From assembly GCF_018327685.1 (NCBI RefSeq), contig NZ_BNEL01000001.1, positions 2,728,001-2,792,000 on the forward strand: a stretch of 64,000 nt of DNA. Reading direction: 5' to 3'. This DNA is from Streptomyces sp. TS71-3 (lineage in GTDB: Bacteria > Actinomycetota > Actinomycetes > Streptomycetales > Streptomycetaceae). Of this stretch, positions 52,664 through 62,051 are shown piece after piece (positions within the stretch are counted from its first letter, which is position 1; each line of letters begins with the position of its first letter). Position numbers and translations under genes: made by a program. The notes under the pieces were generated by a model that saw nothing but the letters and a program-made list of their open reading frames with translations, did no database searches and was not told where the DNA came from.

Positions 52664-52800
52664 CCTGCGGTCGGCTGTGGCCGGTGGGGTGGTTCCGGTC
52701 GTCTTCCGGCCCACGGTGGGCCGTGGTTCTCGCGCAGTTCCCCGCGCCCCTGTCAGGCGGGGCTGCGCCCCGGCCCACCCAGGGGCGCGGGGCCGTGGCC
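52664..52800 (+). repeat. GC-rich intergenic repeat, copy 3
   Basis: GGTCGTCTTCCGGCCCACGG and then CGCGCAGTTCCCCGCGCCCC (52731-52750), followed by an inverted GGGGCGCGGGGCCG arm. Same modules as copies 1, 2 and 4. Confidence 0.7.
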
Positions 52801-52943
52801 CTGACGGGACCCGCACGTCGTCACTCACCCGAGGGAGCCGGGGCCCCTCTGTTGTGCCGGCCGACCGGCAGACGCGCGCCGGGGACCGTGCGACGGCCCA
52901 GGGCCATGACCAGGGGGCGTCGCCCTCGGGCCGGTTCTCGCCC

Positions 52944-53192
52944 TCAGCCGGCGACCGGGGCCTCCTCGGCTGCCGTCCCTGCCGCCGGGTGATCCTCGAT
53001 TGCCGTCCCGGCGGCCGGGCGTTCCTGCGCGGCCGTCCCGGGCCCGGGGGGCTCCTCGTCGGCCGGAGGCGGCGTCGCGCCGGCACCGGCGGTGTTCTCG
53101 CCGTCCGCTGCCCGGCGCCTTTCCCGGGCGATCTCCCTGGCCCTCCGCTCCGAGTACAACCGCATCTCCGCCTCTGCCCTGAGATCGAACAC
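52944..53192 (-). CDS. Small charged protein with Ala/Pro repeats
   Basis: 82 aa from GTG 53192 with an ideal GAAGGAGG. The N-terminal half is a charged helix (MFDLRAEAEMRLYSERRARE), seen in small Streptomyces proteins of unknown role; the C-terminal half has three loose repeats of PAAGTA(I/Q/A)E type (ERPAAGTAIEDHPAAGTAAE). Shares a promoter region with nothing obvious; SulP lies upstream on the same strand. Confidence 0.6.
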   Translation of the reverse strand: MFDLRAEAEMRLYSERRAREIARERRRAADGENTAGAGATPPPADEEPPGPGTAAQERPAAGTAIEDHPAAGTAAEEAPVAG

Positions 53193-53315
53193 TGGTGCCT
53201 CCTTCTTGGGATCCCACGTCCCGGAGGGACGCCGGGGTAGGTGCCGGCCCTCCCGGGTGGGGGGTGCGTCGTGCGCCGCGCCCGTCCGGGCGTGTGGTCC
53301 GCGGGGAGCGGGCGC

Positions 53316-54788
53316 TCAGGACGGAGCGAGTGACCCGATCGTGGTGCCGCGCCGCTCCGCCCAGCTCTCCAGCGTGGTGCGGCAGGCGTGGTCGAGGTGG
53401 CGCAGCTCGGTGAGGTCGAGCTCGACCGGGTGGTCGTGGGGGAGCGCTTCGAGGGTTTCGAGCATCCGGGGCAGGCGGAGGAAGGTGGCCGAACCGGAGA
53501 TGGCCACGATGAGCCTGCCACCGGTCGTCTCGTGGACGTCGACGTGGACGTGGGACGTCTCCCAGGCGGACTTGACCACGGCGAGGACGAGGCCGATGAG
53601 GACCCCCTCGAACATGTTGGTGGTGGTGATGGCGATCGCGGTGGCGGCGAGCACGAGGGCCTCGCCGCGGTGCGCGCGCCACAGGGGCACCAGTTCCCGG
53701 ACGGGGACGAGTTTGCAGCCCGCGTGGATGAGCACCCCGGCGAGCGCCGCGAGGGGGATGGCGCCGATCGCGTCCGGGAGGAGGGCGGCGAAGAGTACGA
53801 GCCATAGTCCGTGCAGGATGCGGGAGAGCTTCGTCCTCGCTCCGGCCTGCACGTTGGCGGAGCTGCGCACGATGACGGCGGTCAGGGGCAGGGCGCCGAG
53901 CACCCCGCAGACGGTGTTGCCCACGCCCTGGGCCATCAGTTCCTTGTTGTAGTCGGTGCGCGGGCCGTCGTGCATGCGGTCGACGGCGGCGGCGCTGAAG
54001 AGGCTCTCGGCCGAGGCGATGAGGGCGAAGGCGAGGACCGTGCCGAGCGCGGCGAGGCTGCCCAGCGCGGTGAAGTCCGCCACCCCGGGCGGCTGGACGG
54101 CGGAGAGGAGCCCCTGGACTTCGACGCGGGGAACGGACCAGCCGAACAGCGCGGTGGCGGCGGTGGCCAGGGCGACGGCGGCGAGCGGTGCGGGCACCGC
54201 CCGGGCCCCGGACGGGAGCTTCTTCCACAGGACGAGGACGGCGATGGTGGCCGCCCCGACGGCGAACGCGCCGAGGGTCTCTCGTGCGGTGGCGATCTCG
54301 GTGACCAGGCCGGGCACCTTCACGATCTTGTCGAGCCCGGAGCGCGGCTGCTCGACGCCGGCCATGGTGTAGAGCTGGCCGAAGACCAGGAGGAGTCCGA
54401 TGCCGGCGAGCATGCCGTGCACGACGGCCACCGTGATCGCGCGGAAGAGCCGCCCGAAACGCAGCAGGCCCAGGAGGAGTTGCACCAGGCCGGCGATCAC
54501 GACGATGGCGCCGAGAGCGCTGAGGCCGAACTCCTGGACCGCCTCGAAGACCAGCACGGTCAGGCCGGCGGCCGGGCCGCTGACCTGGAGGCTGCTGCCG
54601 GGCAGGAAGCCGACCACCAGGCCGCCGACTATGCCGGTGATCAGGCCGAGTTCCGCGGGTACCCCCGAGGCGACGGCCACTCCCACGCACAAGGGCAGGG
54701 CGACGAGGAAGACGACGAGTGAGGCGAGGACATCGCGCCGCAGGTCCCCGGGCGTGAGGTCACCGGTGGGCAACGCACGATCGTTCAC
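53316..54788 (-). CDS. SulP-family anion transporter with STAS domain
   Basis: 490 aa from GTG 54788 (VNDRALPTGDLTPGDLRRDV) with AAAGG upstream; an open frame continues to 55085 but is not SulP-like. About 12 helices (VLASLVVFLVALPLCVGVAV, GLITGIVGGLVVGFLPGSSL, VSGPAAGLTVLVFEAVQEFG) and the C-terminal STAS domain (ATFLRLPRMLETLEALPHDH, PVELDLTELRHLDHACRTTL). Transports sulfate, bicarbonate or a dicarboxylate; no carbonic anhydrase neighbour. Confidence 0.9.
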   Translation of the reverse strand: MNDRALPTGDLTPGDLRRDVLASLVVFLVALPLCVGVAVASGVPAELGLITGIVGGLVVGFLPGSSLQVSGPAAGLTVLVFEAVQEFGLSALGAIVVIAGLVQLLLGLLRFGRLFRAITVAVVHGMLAGIGLLLVFGQLYTMAGVEQPRSGLDKIVKVPGLVTEIATARETLGAFAVGAATIAVLVLWKKLPSGARAVPAPLAAVALATAATALFGWSVPRVEVQGLLSAVQPPGVADFTALGSLAALGTVLAFALIASAESLFSAAAVDRMHDGPRTDYNKELMAQGVGNTVCGVLGALPLTAVIVRSSANVQAGARTKLSRILHGLWLVLFAALLPDAIGAIPLAALAGVLIHAGCKLVPVRELVPLWRAHRGEALVLAATAIAITTTNMFEGVLIGLVLAVVKSAWETSHVHVDVHETTGGRLIVAISGSATFLRLPRMLETLEALPHDHPVELDLTELRHLDHACRTTLESWAERRGTTIGSLAPS

Positions 54789-55497
54789 GGCACAGGCCTT
54801 TCTCCGCGCCCGCGGGCATGCTTCAGGGCGCGTATGGGTGAGGTCATCGGTGGTGGGGGTACGTGTGACGGTGTGCCAGAAGGGCGTGGCAGCCGCAGTG
54901 GTGCGCCGTCGCCCACGCGAAGAGGTGATCCGGGGCGCGACGGCGCACGCGCCTACCGTGCGGAGTGCGCCACCACGGCACGGCGGTAGCGGTGCCGATG
55001 TCTGAGGCCGGGAAGTGACCGTGCCGACCCCCGGCCGGGGAGTGGCCGCGCGGGCCGGTGTCCGGAGCCGAGCGGAATCCGCCACCGCTCCATCAGCACA
55101 TCACCCCCGAGTACGTGTGTCTCCTGGCTGGACCGGACGTGGGCCACCGCATCCGCGTGAGGCGCCGGTCCACTTGGTGCTACCGCGAACATCTCTTTGC
55201 CTGGAGATTACCTCACGGTCGGAGGTCAAGGCATAGTAAAGGCCCTACCTCATATGGGTGATTGAGGTACGGCCAAGTGTGATGCGCCCAGGCGTACGCC
55301 CTGCTTGGTGAAGGTGGGGGAGGGCGCCCGCGGGCGGTGTCCGTGCACCGCACGCACGGCTCACGGACCCACCGCCCCGGGCAAGGCGCACGCCCGCGCC
55401 CGGGGCGCCCGGTCAGGAGCGCGGGGAACGTGCCATACGGCCGTACCCCGCGCCCCGCCCCCGTCCCCGTGCTGGGGGTGCGCCACGGATCAGGTGA
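54789..55497. other. 709-bp interval without a supported gene
   Basis: Short open frames on the plus strand have neither a binding site nor plausible composition. The main structure is the hairpin at 55241-55274. It separates divergent SulP (leftward) from the end of the GH127 gene, so it must hold the SulP promoter. Confidence 0.6.
55241..55274. repeat. Inverted repeat around TACCTCA/TGAGGTA
   Basis: GGCCCTACCTCA and TGAGGTACGGCC, 12-base arms with one mismatch and a 10-base loop. A half-site ATTACCTCAC lies upstream at 55207-55216. The loop is AT-rich and no T run follows, so operator is as likely as terminator. Confidence 0.5.
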
Positions 55498-57690
55498 TCA
55501 GGACGGCAGGTCCGCCCGGGCGGCAGCCCTGACCACCGCACCCCGCTCGGCCCCCGTCATCCCACCCGCGGCCACCCGAGCGTCAGCGACCCGACTCACG
55601 GAGGAGACGAGCCCGCCCCAGTTCCGGAACGGCCCCGCGTCCCACACCTCGTCGAGGAACGTGCGCCCGTCCGCGCCCGGACGGTTCTCCACCCCCGTAC
55701 CGGTCGCACCGAAGACGATCTCCGGCTCGGCCCGCTTGAAGTACATGTGGTACGGGTCGGTGGTGTCGACGTAGAACGGCGCCAGGGTCAGCCCGCCCGC
55801 GGTGAACGTCATCGGCGCCCCGGCCGGCCGGAAGACGCGGCTCAGGTCCCGGCTGAGCGGATAGTCCTTGTACAGGGTGAGGTTCTGGTACTCCGTCGCC
55901 GAGCTGCGGATCACCAGCGGCACCGGGCCGTAGGCCACCCCCTGGGTCGCCGGGTCGTCGAGCGCCCGCTCGATCCGCAGCGTGAACGGCGCCGCGATCT
56001 CCACCCGGTCCCCGCTCCGCCACGTCCGGTCCACCGACACGTACCCACCGGGCCTGGCGCCGAGGTGCTGCGGGACGCCGTTGACGCGGACGGTGAAGCC
56101 CCCCTCGGTCCAGTACGGGACCCGCAGCCGCAGGTCGAGGCGCCCGGAGCCGTCCACCGCCAGCGTGCTGGTACCGGCCGGGTCGGTCGGGTACGCGGTG
56201 GACTGGCTGACCGTCAGGCCGCGCTCGGGCCAGTGCAGGGTGGACGGCAGGTAGAGGTTCACGTACAGCGTGGAGCCGTCCGCCGAACTGAAGTAGACCG
56301 AGTCCTGGAACTTCGCGTGCGACTCCAGTCCCGTGCCGCCGCAGCAGGTGCCCAGGTTGCCGTAGCTGCGGTGCGCGCCCGGGTTCGCCGGCACGAAGTA
56401 CGTCAGCAACGGGTCCGTGTCGCTGGACGTGTTCCGCCGTGAGGCGAGGATCTGGCCGTACAGGGCCCGCTCGTAGTACTGCATGTACTTCGGGTCCGCG
56501 GTGTGGAAGAACAGGCTCCGGCTCAGCTTGAGCATGTTGTAGACGCAGCAGGTCTCCGCGTTGTCCTTCTGGATGGTCCTGGCGATCACGTCCCGCGCGC
56601 CGAAGATCTCGCCGGACCCCGCCATGCCGCCGTCCAGGTAGGTGCGGTGCGGCACCACCATGTCCCAGAAGTTCTTCGCGGCCGTGAAGTACCTCTCGTC
56701 GCCGGTCTGCTCGAATATCTCCAGGTAGCCCTGGTACTGCGGGATGTGCTGGTTGGCGTGCTCGCCGTCCAGCGTGTCCTGGTCGGCCACGGCCGCCTCG
56801 AACAGGTACGTGTTGTCGAAGCACTTGGCCGTCGTCAGGTACTTCTCGTCGCCGGTGAGCGCGTACAGGTCGGCCATGACCACCGGCATCGCGTTGTACT
56901 CGCCGGCGATGTAGATCTTCCACATGCGGTCGAGCTGGGTCCTGGGCAGGCGGCCCAGTCTGCTGTACGCCCAGTCGCCCATGCCGCGCACGATCGCGAA
57001 CGCCTGGGCGTTGCCCGCGTGCTGGTGGGCGTCGAGCAGCCCCCGCATGATCATGTGGCAGGTGTACCAGGGTGCCCAGATCGTCGGGTAGGTGGCGTAC
57101 TGCTCCAGCTTGACGTACTGCGTCTCCGGGTACGCGGCGAGGTAGCCGGCATGGCTCGGCGCCCCGGGGTCGTCCGTGCCGACCAGGGCGGCCAGCGCGT
57201 CCTGGCACTGGCCGAGCGCGGTGACCATGTAGTCGGCCTTGTCCTTGTACTTCCGCTCGCCGGTGCCGGCGTACGCGAGGCACAGGGCGCTGAGGAAGTG
57301 GCCGGCGTAGTGGCCGCGGAGGTTGCCGTCCGCCGTCTCCCAGCCGCCGGGCGGCTGCGCGCCGTGCGTGTCGAGTCCGGCGTTGGTGCGGAAGACGGCG
57401 AGCATCCGGTCGGCCGGGTAGGCGCTCAGGAAGTTCAGCACCCGGTCGCGGTTGGCCGTGAACAGGCTGGAATCCAGGGTCACTTGGGTGTTGTCGAAGG
57501 GCTTGACCACCCAGGACGCGGGGACGGGGGCGGCTCCGGGCGCCGGGGCGGATGCGGCGCCCCCGCCCGCCGCCGCGGGCGTCGCCGCGCCGGCCGCCGT
57601 CGGGAACATCGACTGGAACGCCGGGATCGCGGTGGCCAGCGCGGTCAGCCGCAGTGCGTCGCGGCGCGAGAACCCTGAAGGATCGGGCAT
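55498..57690 (-). CDS. Secreted GH127 beta-L-arabinofuranosidase-like protein
   Basis: 730 aa from ATG 57690 with GAGGAGAG upstream. Twin-arginine signal (SGFSRRDALRLTALA) followed by AAGAATPAAAGG; probably Tat-exported. DUF1680/GH127 barrel with the zinc-thiolate catalytic site: Glu and Cys in DNAETCCVYNMLKLSR and the Cys-Cys in YGNLGTCCGGTGLESH; other landmarks are GWETADGNLRGHYAGHFLSA and WYTCHMIMRGLLD. Removes terminal beta-L-arabinofuranose from plant glycans or hydroxyproline-rich proteins. Divergent from the ABC importer at 58401. Confidence 0.92.
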   Translation of the reverse strand: MPDPSGFSRRDALRLTALATAIPAFQSMFPTAAGAATPAAAGGGAASAPAPGAAPVPASWVVKPFDNTQVTLDSSLFTANRDRVLNFLSAYPADRMLAVFRTNAGLDTHGAQPPGGWETADGNLRGHYAGHFLSALCLAYAGTGERKYKDKADYMVTALGQCQDALAALVGTDDPGAPSHAGYLAAYPETQYVKLEQYATYPTIWAPWYTCHMIMRGLLDAHQHAGNAQAFAIVRGMGDWAYSRLGRLPRTQLDRMWKIYIAGEYNAMPVVMADLYALTGDEKYLTTAKCFDNTYLFEAAVADQDTLDGEHANQHIPQYQGYLEIFEQTGDERYFTAAKNFWDMVVPHRTYLDGGMAGSGEIFGARDVIARTIQKDNAETCCVYNMLKLSRSLFFHTADPKYMQYYERALYGQILASRRNTSSDTDPLLTYFVPANPGAHRSYGNLGTCCGGTGLESHAKFQDSVYFSSADGSTLYVNLYLPSTLHWPERGLTVSQSTAYPTDPAGTSTLAVDGSGRLDLRLRVPYWTEGGFTVRVNGVPQHLGARPGGYVSVDRTWRSGDRVEIAAPFTLRIERALDDPATQGVAYGPVPLVIRSSATEYQNLTLYKDYPLSRDLSRVFRPAGAPMTFTAGGLTLAPFYVDTTDPYHMYFKRAEPEIVFGATGTGVENRPGADGRTFLDEVWDAGPFRNWGGLVSSVSRVADARVAAGGMTGAERGAVVRAAARADLPS

Positions 57691-58400
57691 GGTGCTCTCC
57701 TCTGTGACGGTGGATCGGTAACGGCGGAATCCGTGACGGCGGATCCGTGACGGCGGGAGGCCAGGACCGTCCGGCGCCGGGAGAGCTGAGCGCTGAGCGC
57801 TGCGCGCGGCGCGCTGCGGCCCACCCGGGCCGGCCGGCCGGGGTGGTGGCAGCCGTGGCGGTTCCGGCGAGTGCGTGCGGGGCAGGTGCGGATGGACGCC
57901 GGCAGACACGGACGGGGCCGGGCGGGTGCCCGCCGTGCCGCCGTGCGTCCCCCCGGGGAACGGGGGCCTATCGTTCGATATTTCGTCACACGTTCGAGAT
58001 GCTGAGTGACAGTATGTGGCCCGTTTCTGGGGTGTCAATGGGACCGGAACTGATGGCTCATCATCGCGGGTGTCTCAGCAGAGCGTTCGTCCCAGCGAAC
58101 GATTCCATACGGTATGGGAAACGCTACCGACCGCGCACGGGGCACTGGCGCCCGTGCCGCCACGCCCGCCGGCTCCCGCGCCCGTAACCTCTGAGACCCA
58201 CCCAGGTAACAGGATCCCACCAGGCTTTCTGCTCGACCTTCACTGCACGGGCACTGCATGGAAGACCTCGCGGCGAGCGCGCGGCAAACTCCTGATGGCG
58301 TGACCATTGACACGCCTCTGGTGCAGTCCTAGCCTCGCCGTGTTCGATCTACGGAACGGATGGTTCGTTTCCGTGTACCGCACTGAGAGGCTGATTCCGT
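57691..58400. other. 710-bp divergent promoter region with several inverted repeats
   Basis: No gene supported. It contains CGTTCGA motifs near 57972 and 57989, CGTTCG-N6-CGAACG at 58084-58101 and CCATAC-G-GTATGG at 58105-58117. It separates GH127 from the ABC importer and probably controls both. Confidence 0.65.
58084..58117. promoter_or_regulatory. Two adjacent palindromes, candidate operators
   Basis: CGTTCG/CGAACG arms with a six-base spacer, and four bases later the symmetric CCATACGGTATGG followed by GGAAACGCTACC. Position between divergent catabolic genes fits a LacI- or TetR-type operator; no regulator gene is in this part of the window. Confidence 0.45.
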
Positions 58401-60026
58401 ATGGCCGAACGACGAGCCGGGGACCGGTTCGCGATACCTGGGGACACCACCCATCCGGCGGCGCGGCCGGCACGCACGACCGGGCGCCTGCGCGGGCGCG
58501 CGACGGGTGCGGGAGCTGCCGCCGCCGCGGCGCTGCTCCTCGCCTCCTGCTCCACGCCGGGGTCCGGCTCCTCCTCCGAGACGTCCCCGAACACGCTGGT
58601 CGTGTCGACGCCCACGGAGCCCGACAGCCTCGACCCGACGCTGGCCAACACCTTCGCCGCCCGGCTCGTCTTCACCAGCTTCTGCGAGAAGCTCTATGAC
58701 GTCGACGCCAAGCTCCGCGTCGTCCCCCAACTGGCCGCCGCCCTGCCGAAGGTGTCCAAGGACGGCAGGACGATGGACATCGCCGTCCGCAAGGGCGTGC
58801 GGTTCAACGACGGCACCCCGCTGAACGCCGCCGCCGTCAAGACCACCCTCGACCGCGACCTCACCATGAAGGCCTCCGCGCGCGCCGGGGAGCTGGAGGC
58901 GGTCTCCAAGGTGGAGGTGCTGGACCCCTACACGGTGCGCCTGAAGCTGAAGCACCCCTCGGCACCGCTCGTCGCCCAGCTCGCCGACCGGTCCGGCCTC
59001 GTGATGTCCCCGGCGGCGCTGAAGAAGCTGGGCGACGACTTCGGCACGGCGCCGGTGTGCGTGGGGCCGTTCAAGTACCAGGACCGGGTGTCCGGCAACG
59101 AGATGGACTTCGTCAAGTCGCCCGTCTACTACGACGCCGACAAGGTGCGACTCGACGGCATCCGCTACAAGTTCATCACCAACTCCAGCGTCGCCACGGC
59201 GAACCTGGAGTCCGGGGACGTCGACGCCGCCGAGCACATCGACGCCAACGACGCCATCACCCTCAAGGGGGAGTCCGGCACCCGGGTGCTGCACTCCGAC
59301 ACGATCGCCTACCAGTCGCTCTCCATCAACGTCCGCAAGAACGCCGGAACCGCGCTCAGCCGCTCCTCCGACCTGCGCAAGGCGTTCGAGATGAGCATCG
59401 ACCGGGATGCCCTCAACACCGCCGTGTGGAAGGGGCAGAACCTCACCGACTGCGGCCCGCTGCCCGCGCAGAGCCCGCTGCGGATCAAGCCGCACTGCAC
59501 GCCGTTCGACCCCGACGCCGCCCGCGCGCTGGTGAAGAAGTCCGGCATCCCGCACCCGTCCATCGAGCTGATGGTGCCCACCGGGGCCGCCACCCAGCGC
59601 GAGGCGCAGGTCGTCCAGTCGATGGCGCAGGACGTCGGGTTCAAGGTCTCCGTGCGGCCCATCGACCTCGTCTCCGGCCTCGACCTCGCCCGCACCGGCA
59701 AGTACGACGCGTTCCTCGAAGGCTGGTCGGGCCGGGTCGACCCGGACGGCGACACCAACGACATCGTCACCACCGGAGGCTCGAACAACTTCTCCGGCTA
59801 CTCCGACAAAAAGGTCGACGCCCTGATCAAGCAGGCCGCCAGCACCAACGACACCCGGCTGAGGTCGAAGTACTACGCCCAGGCGGTCGAGCGGGTCGGC
59901 GAGGCACGGCCGCTGCTGTACCTGTACCACAACCGCTGGTTCCTCGGGACCAGCACCAAGGTGCACGGCATCGTCTACCAGTCGGACTCCCTGCCCCGGT
60001 TCAAGACGGCCTACCTCTCGCGGTGA
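58401..60026 (+). CDS. ABC transporter family 5 substrate-binding lipoprotein
   Basis: 541 aa, ATG 58401. Basic N-tail, hydrophobic Ala-rich stretch and lipobox LLASC, so a lipoprotein. Family 5 (peptide/nickel/oligosaccharide) features: VVSTPTEPDSLDPTLANTFA, FCEKLYDVDAKLRVVPQLAA, GVRFNDGTPLNAAAVK, GPFKYQDRV, LRKAFEMSIDRDALN. Family members bind peptides but several take plant oligosaccharides; the divergent GH127 suggests arabinosides as a possibility. Confidence 0.92.
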   Translation: MAERRAGDRFAIPGDTTHPAARPARTTGRLRGRATGAGAAAAAALLLASCSTPGSGSSSETSPNTLVVSTPTEPDSLDPTLANTFAARLVFTSFCEKLYDVDAKLRVVPQLAAALPKVSKDGRTMDIAVRKGVRFNDGTPLNAAAVKTTLDRDLTMKASARAGELEAVSKVEVLDPYTVRLKLKHPSAPLVAQLADRSGLVMSPAALKKLGDDFGTAPVCVGPFKYQDRVSGNEMDFVKSPVYYDADKVRLDGIRYKFITNSSVATANLESGDVDAAEHIDANDAITLKGESGTRVLHSDTIAYQSLSINVRKNAGTALSRSSDLRKAFEMSIDRDALNTAVWKGQNLTDCGPLPAQSPLRIKPHCTPFDPDAARALVKKSGIPHPSIELMVPTGAATQREAQVVQSMAQDVGFKVSVRPIDLVSGLDLARTGKYDAFLEGWSGRVDPDGDTNDIVTTGGSNNFSGYSDKKVDALIKQAASTNDTRLRSKYYAQAVERVGEARPLLYLYHNRWFLGTSTKVHGIVYQSDSLPRFKTAYLSR

Positions 60027-60031
60027 GTGAG

Positions 60032-60169
60032 ATGACCCAGCCGCCGCCCGCGCTCCCCGACGTGCCGCGCGCACACCCCGCCCCGTCGCCCGGTCCCCAC
60101 GCACCCGCCCCGGCCACCGGCCGGGCCGGCCGGCCGACCCGTCCCCGGAAGATCCGGCAGGTTTCATGA
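60032..60169 (+). CDS. Possible 45-codon Pro/Arg-rich coupling ORF
   Basis: ATG 60032, six bases after the binding-protein stop with GGTGAGTGAG before it, ends in an ATGA overlap with the permease start. Product is Pro/Ala/Arg-rich (MTQPPPALPDVPRAHPAPSP). It could simply couple translation of the permease to the upstream gene. Confidence 0.3.
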   Translation: MTQPPPALPDVPRAHPAPSPGPHAPAPATGRAGRPTRPRKIRQVS

Positions 60170-61119
60170 TCTGGTTCCTACTCCGCCGCACGGGCACCGC
60201 GCTGGTGACGCTCTTCCTCGCCAGCATCGCCGTGTTCCTGGGGGTGCGCGCACTGCCCGGGGACCCGGCCACGGTGCTGGCCGGCGAGAGCCCCACGCCC
60301 GAGGCGGTGGCGGCGATCAAGCAGCAGTTCGGGCTCGATCAGCCGCTTCCCGTCCAGTACGTCCACTACGTCACCCAGGCGCTCCAGGGCAACCTCGGCG
60401 TGTCCACGCAGGACAAGGCGCCCGTCACGCACATCCTCGCCGAGCGGATTCCCGTGACGCTGGAGCTGACGGTGCTCGCGATGCTCGTCGGCATCGTCGT
60501 CGGGATGCTCGCCGGCATCGTCGCCGCCGTGCGCCGCGGCACCGCCCTGGACTACGCGGCCAACGCCTTCGGCCTGTTCGGCCTGTCCATCCCGCACTTC
60601 TGGCTGGGGCTGCTCGGCATCGTCGTCTTCTCCGTCCACTGGCACGTGCTGCCGGCCTCCGGCTTCGTCGGGTTCGCCGACGACCCGGCCGGCAACGTGC
60701 AGCGGATGGTGATGCCGGTGCTGGTGCTCGGCCTCGGGCTCGCCGCGGTGATCATGCGGCAGACCCGCTCGTCGCTGCTCGGCCAGCTCTCCGCCGACTA
60801 CGTGCGCACCGCCCGCTCCAAGGGCGTCAGCGGCACCCGGCAGCTCGGGCACGCGCTGCGCAACAGCCTCACCACCGTCACCACCGTGGTCGGCCTCCAG
60901 CTCGCCGGGCTGATCAGCGGTGCCGTGATCACCGAGCAGATCTTCGTCATCCCGGGCTTCGGCAAGCTCATCGTGGACGGCGTCTCCTCCCGCAACTACC
61001 CCGTGATCCAGGGCGCGGTCCTCGTCGCCGTCACCGGATACGTCGTGGTGAACCTGCTGGTGGACGTCGCCTACGCCTATCTCGATCCCCGACTGCGCAC
61101 GGCTGGAGCAGCGGAATGA
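60166..61119 (+). CDS. ABC transporter permease, DppB type
   Basis: 317 aa, ATG 60166. Six helices, N-terminal LLRRTGTALVTLFLASIAVF, the DppB motif GDPATVLAGESPTPEAVAAI, and the EAA loop YVRTARSKGVSGTRQLGHAL. Overlaps the next permease by ATGA. Cytoplasmic membrane. Confidence 0.93.
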   Translation: MIWFLLRRTGTALVTLFLASIAVFLGVRALPGDPATVLAGESPTPEAVAAIKQQFGLDQPLPVQYVHYVTQALQGNLGVSTQDKAPVTHILAERIPVTLELTVLAMLVGIVVGMLAGIVAAVRRGTALDYAANAFGLFGLSIPHFWLGLLGIVVFSVHWHVLPASGFVGFADDPAGNVQRMVMPVLVLGLGLAAVIMRQTRSSLLGQLSADYVRTARSKGVSGTRQLGHALRNSLTTVTTVVGLQLAGLISGAVITEQIFVIPGFGKLIVDGVSSRNYPVIQGAVLVAVTGYVVVNLLVDVAYAYLDPRLRTAGAAE

Positions 61120-62051
61120 GCAACATGGACAACGCCGCCGTCCCATCGGGGGGCGCGGTCCTGACCGGCGGCCCGGCCACCGCGGCGGACCCGGGCGGCC
61201 AGGCGCCGCCGGCCGTCACGCAGTGGCGGCGCACCCTGCGGCGGCTGCTGCGCCGGAAGATGGCGGTCGCGGGCGCGGTGCTCGTGGTGCTGTTCCTGCT
61301 GGTCGCCCTGATCGGTCCGCTGATCACCGGCAGCCAGACCCGGCTCGGCCTGACGGACATCCTCGCGGGCCCCTCGGGCGCCCACCCGCTCGGCACCGAC
61401 GACCTCGGGCGCGACGTCCTGGCCCGGCTCACCGGCGGCGCCCGGGTGTCGCTGCTCGCCGGCGTCGTCTCCACGGCCCTCGCGCTGGCCGTCGGCATCC
61501 CGCTCGGGCTCGCCGCCGGCTACTACCGCGGCTGGACGGACTCCGTCCTGATGCGGATCACCGACCTGGTGCTCTCCTTCCCCTACCTGGTCTTCGCGGT
61601 CGGCATGGCGGCCATTCTCGGCCCCTCGCTGCGCAACGTGATCATCGCGCTCGCGGTGGCGGAGGTGCCCTCCGTCGTACGGATCGTGCGCGGTGAGACG
61701 CTGGTGCTGCGCGGCCAGGACTTCGTGGCCGCCGCGGTCGCCGACGGTGCGCGGGACGCCGCCATCATGTGGCGGGCGATCCTGCCGAACATGACCAACA
61801 CGCTCATCGTGAAGGCCACCGTGGCCATCCCGGCCGGCATCCTCGGCGAGGCCGCGCTCAGCTTCCTCGGGCTCGGCGTCCAGCCGCCGCAGGCGTCCTG
61901 GGGCGTGATGCTCACCAGCGCCCAGCAGTTCCTGGCCCAGGACCCGCTGCTCGCGGTCTTCCCCGGCGTCGCCATCGCCCTCACCACGCTCGGCTTCAAC
62001 CTGCTCGGCGACGGGCTGCGCGACGTGCTCGACCCCAGGGAGCTGATGTGA
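61116..62051 (+). CDS. ABC transporter permease, DppC type
   Basis: 311 aa; ATG 61116 overlaps the upstream stop. Helices after a 50-residue tail (KMAVAGAVLVVLFLLVALIG), DppC motif GAHPLGTDDLGRDVLARLTG, EAA loop QDFVAAAVADGARDAAIMWR, and GEAALSFLGLGVQPPQASWG. Overlaps the ATPase gene by GTGA. Confidence 0.93.
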   Translation: MSNMDNAAVPSGGAVLTGGPATAADPGGQAPPAVTQWRRTLRRLLRRKMAVAGAVLVVLFLLVALIGPLITGSQTRLGLTDILAGPSGAHPLGTDDLGRDVLARLTGGARVSLLAGVVSTALALAVGIPLGLAAGYYRGWTDSVLMRITDLVLSFPYLVFAVGMAAILGPSLRNVIIALAVAEVPSVVRIVRGETLVLRGQDFVAAAVADGARDAAIMWRAILPNMTNTLIVKATVAIPAGILGEAALSFLGLGVQPPQASWGVMLTSAQQFLAQDPLLAVFPGVAIALTTLGFNLLGDGLRDVLDPRELM

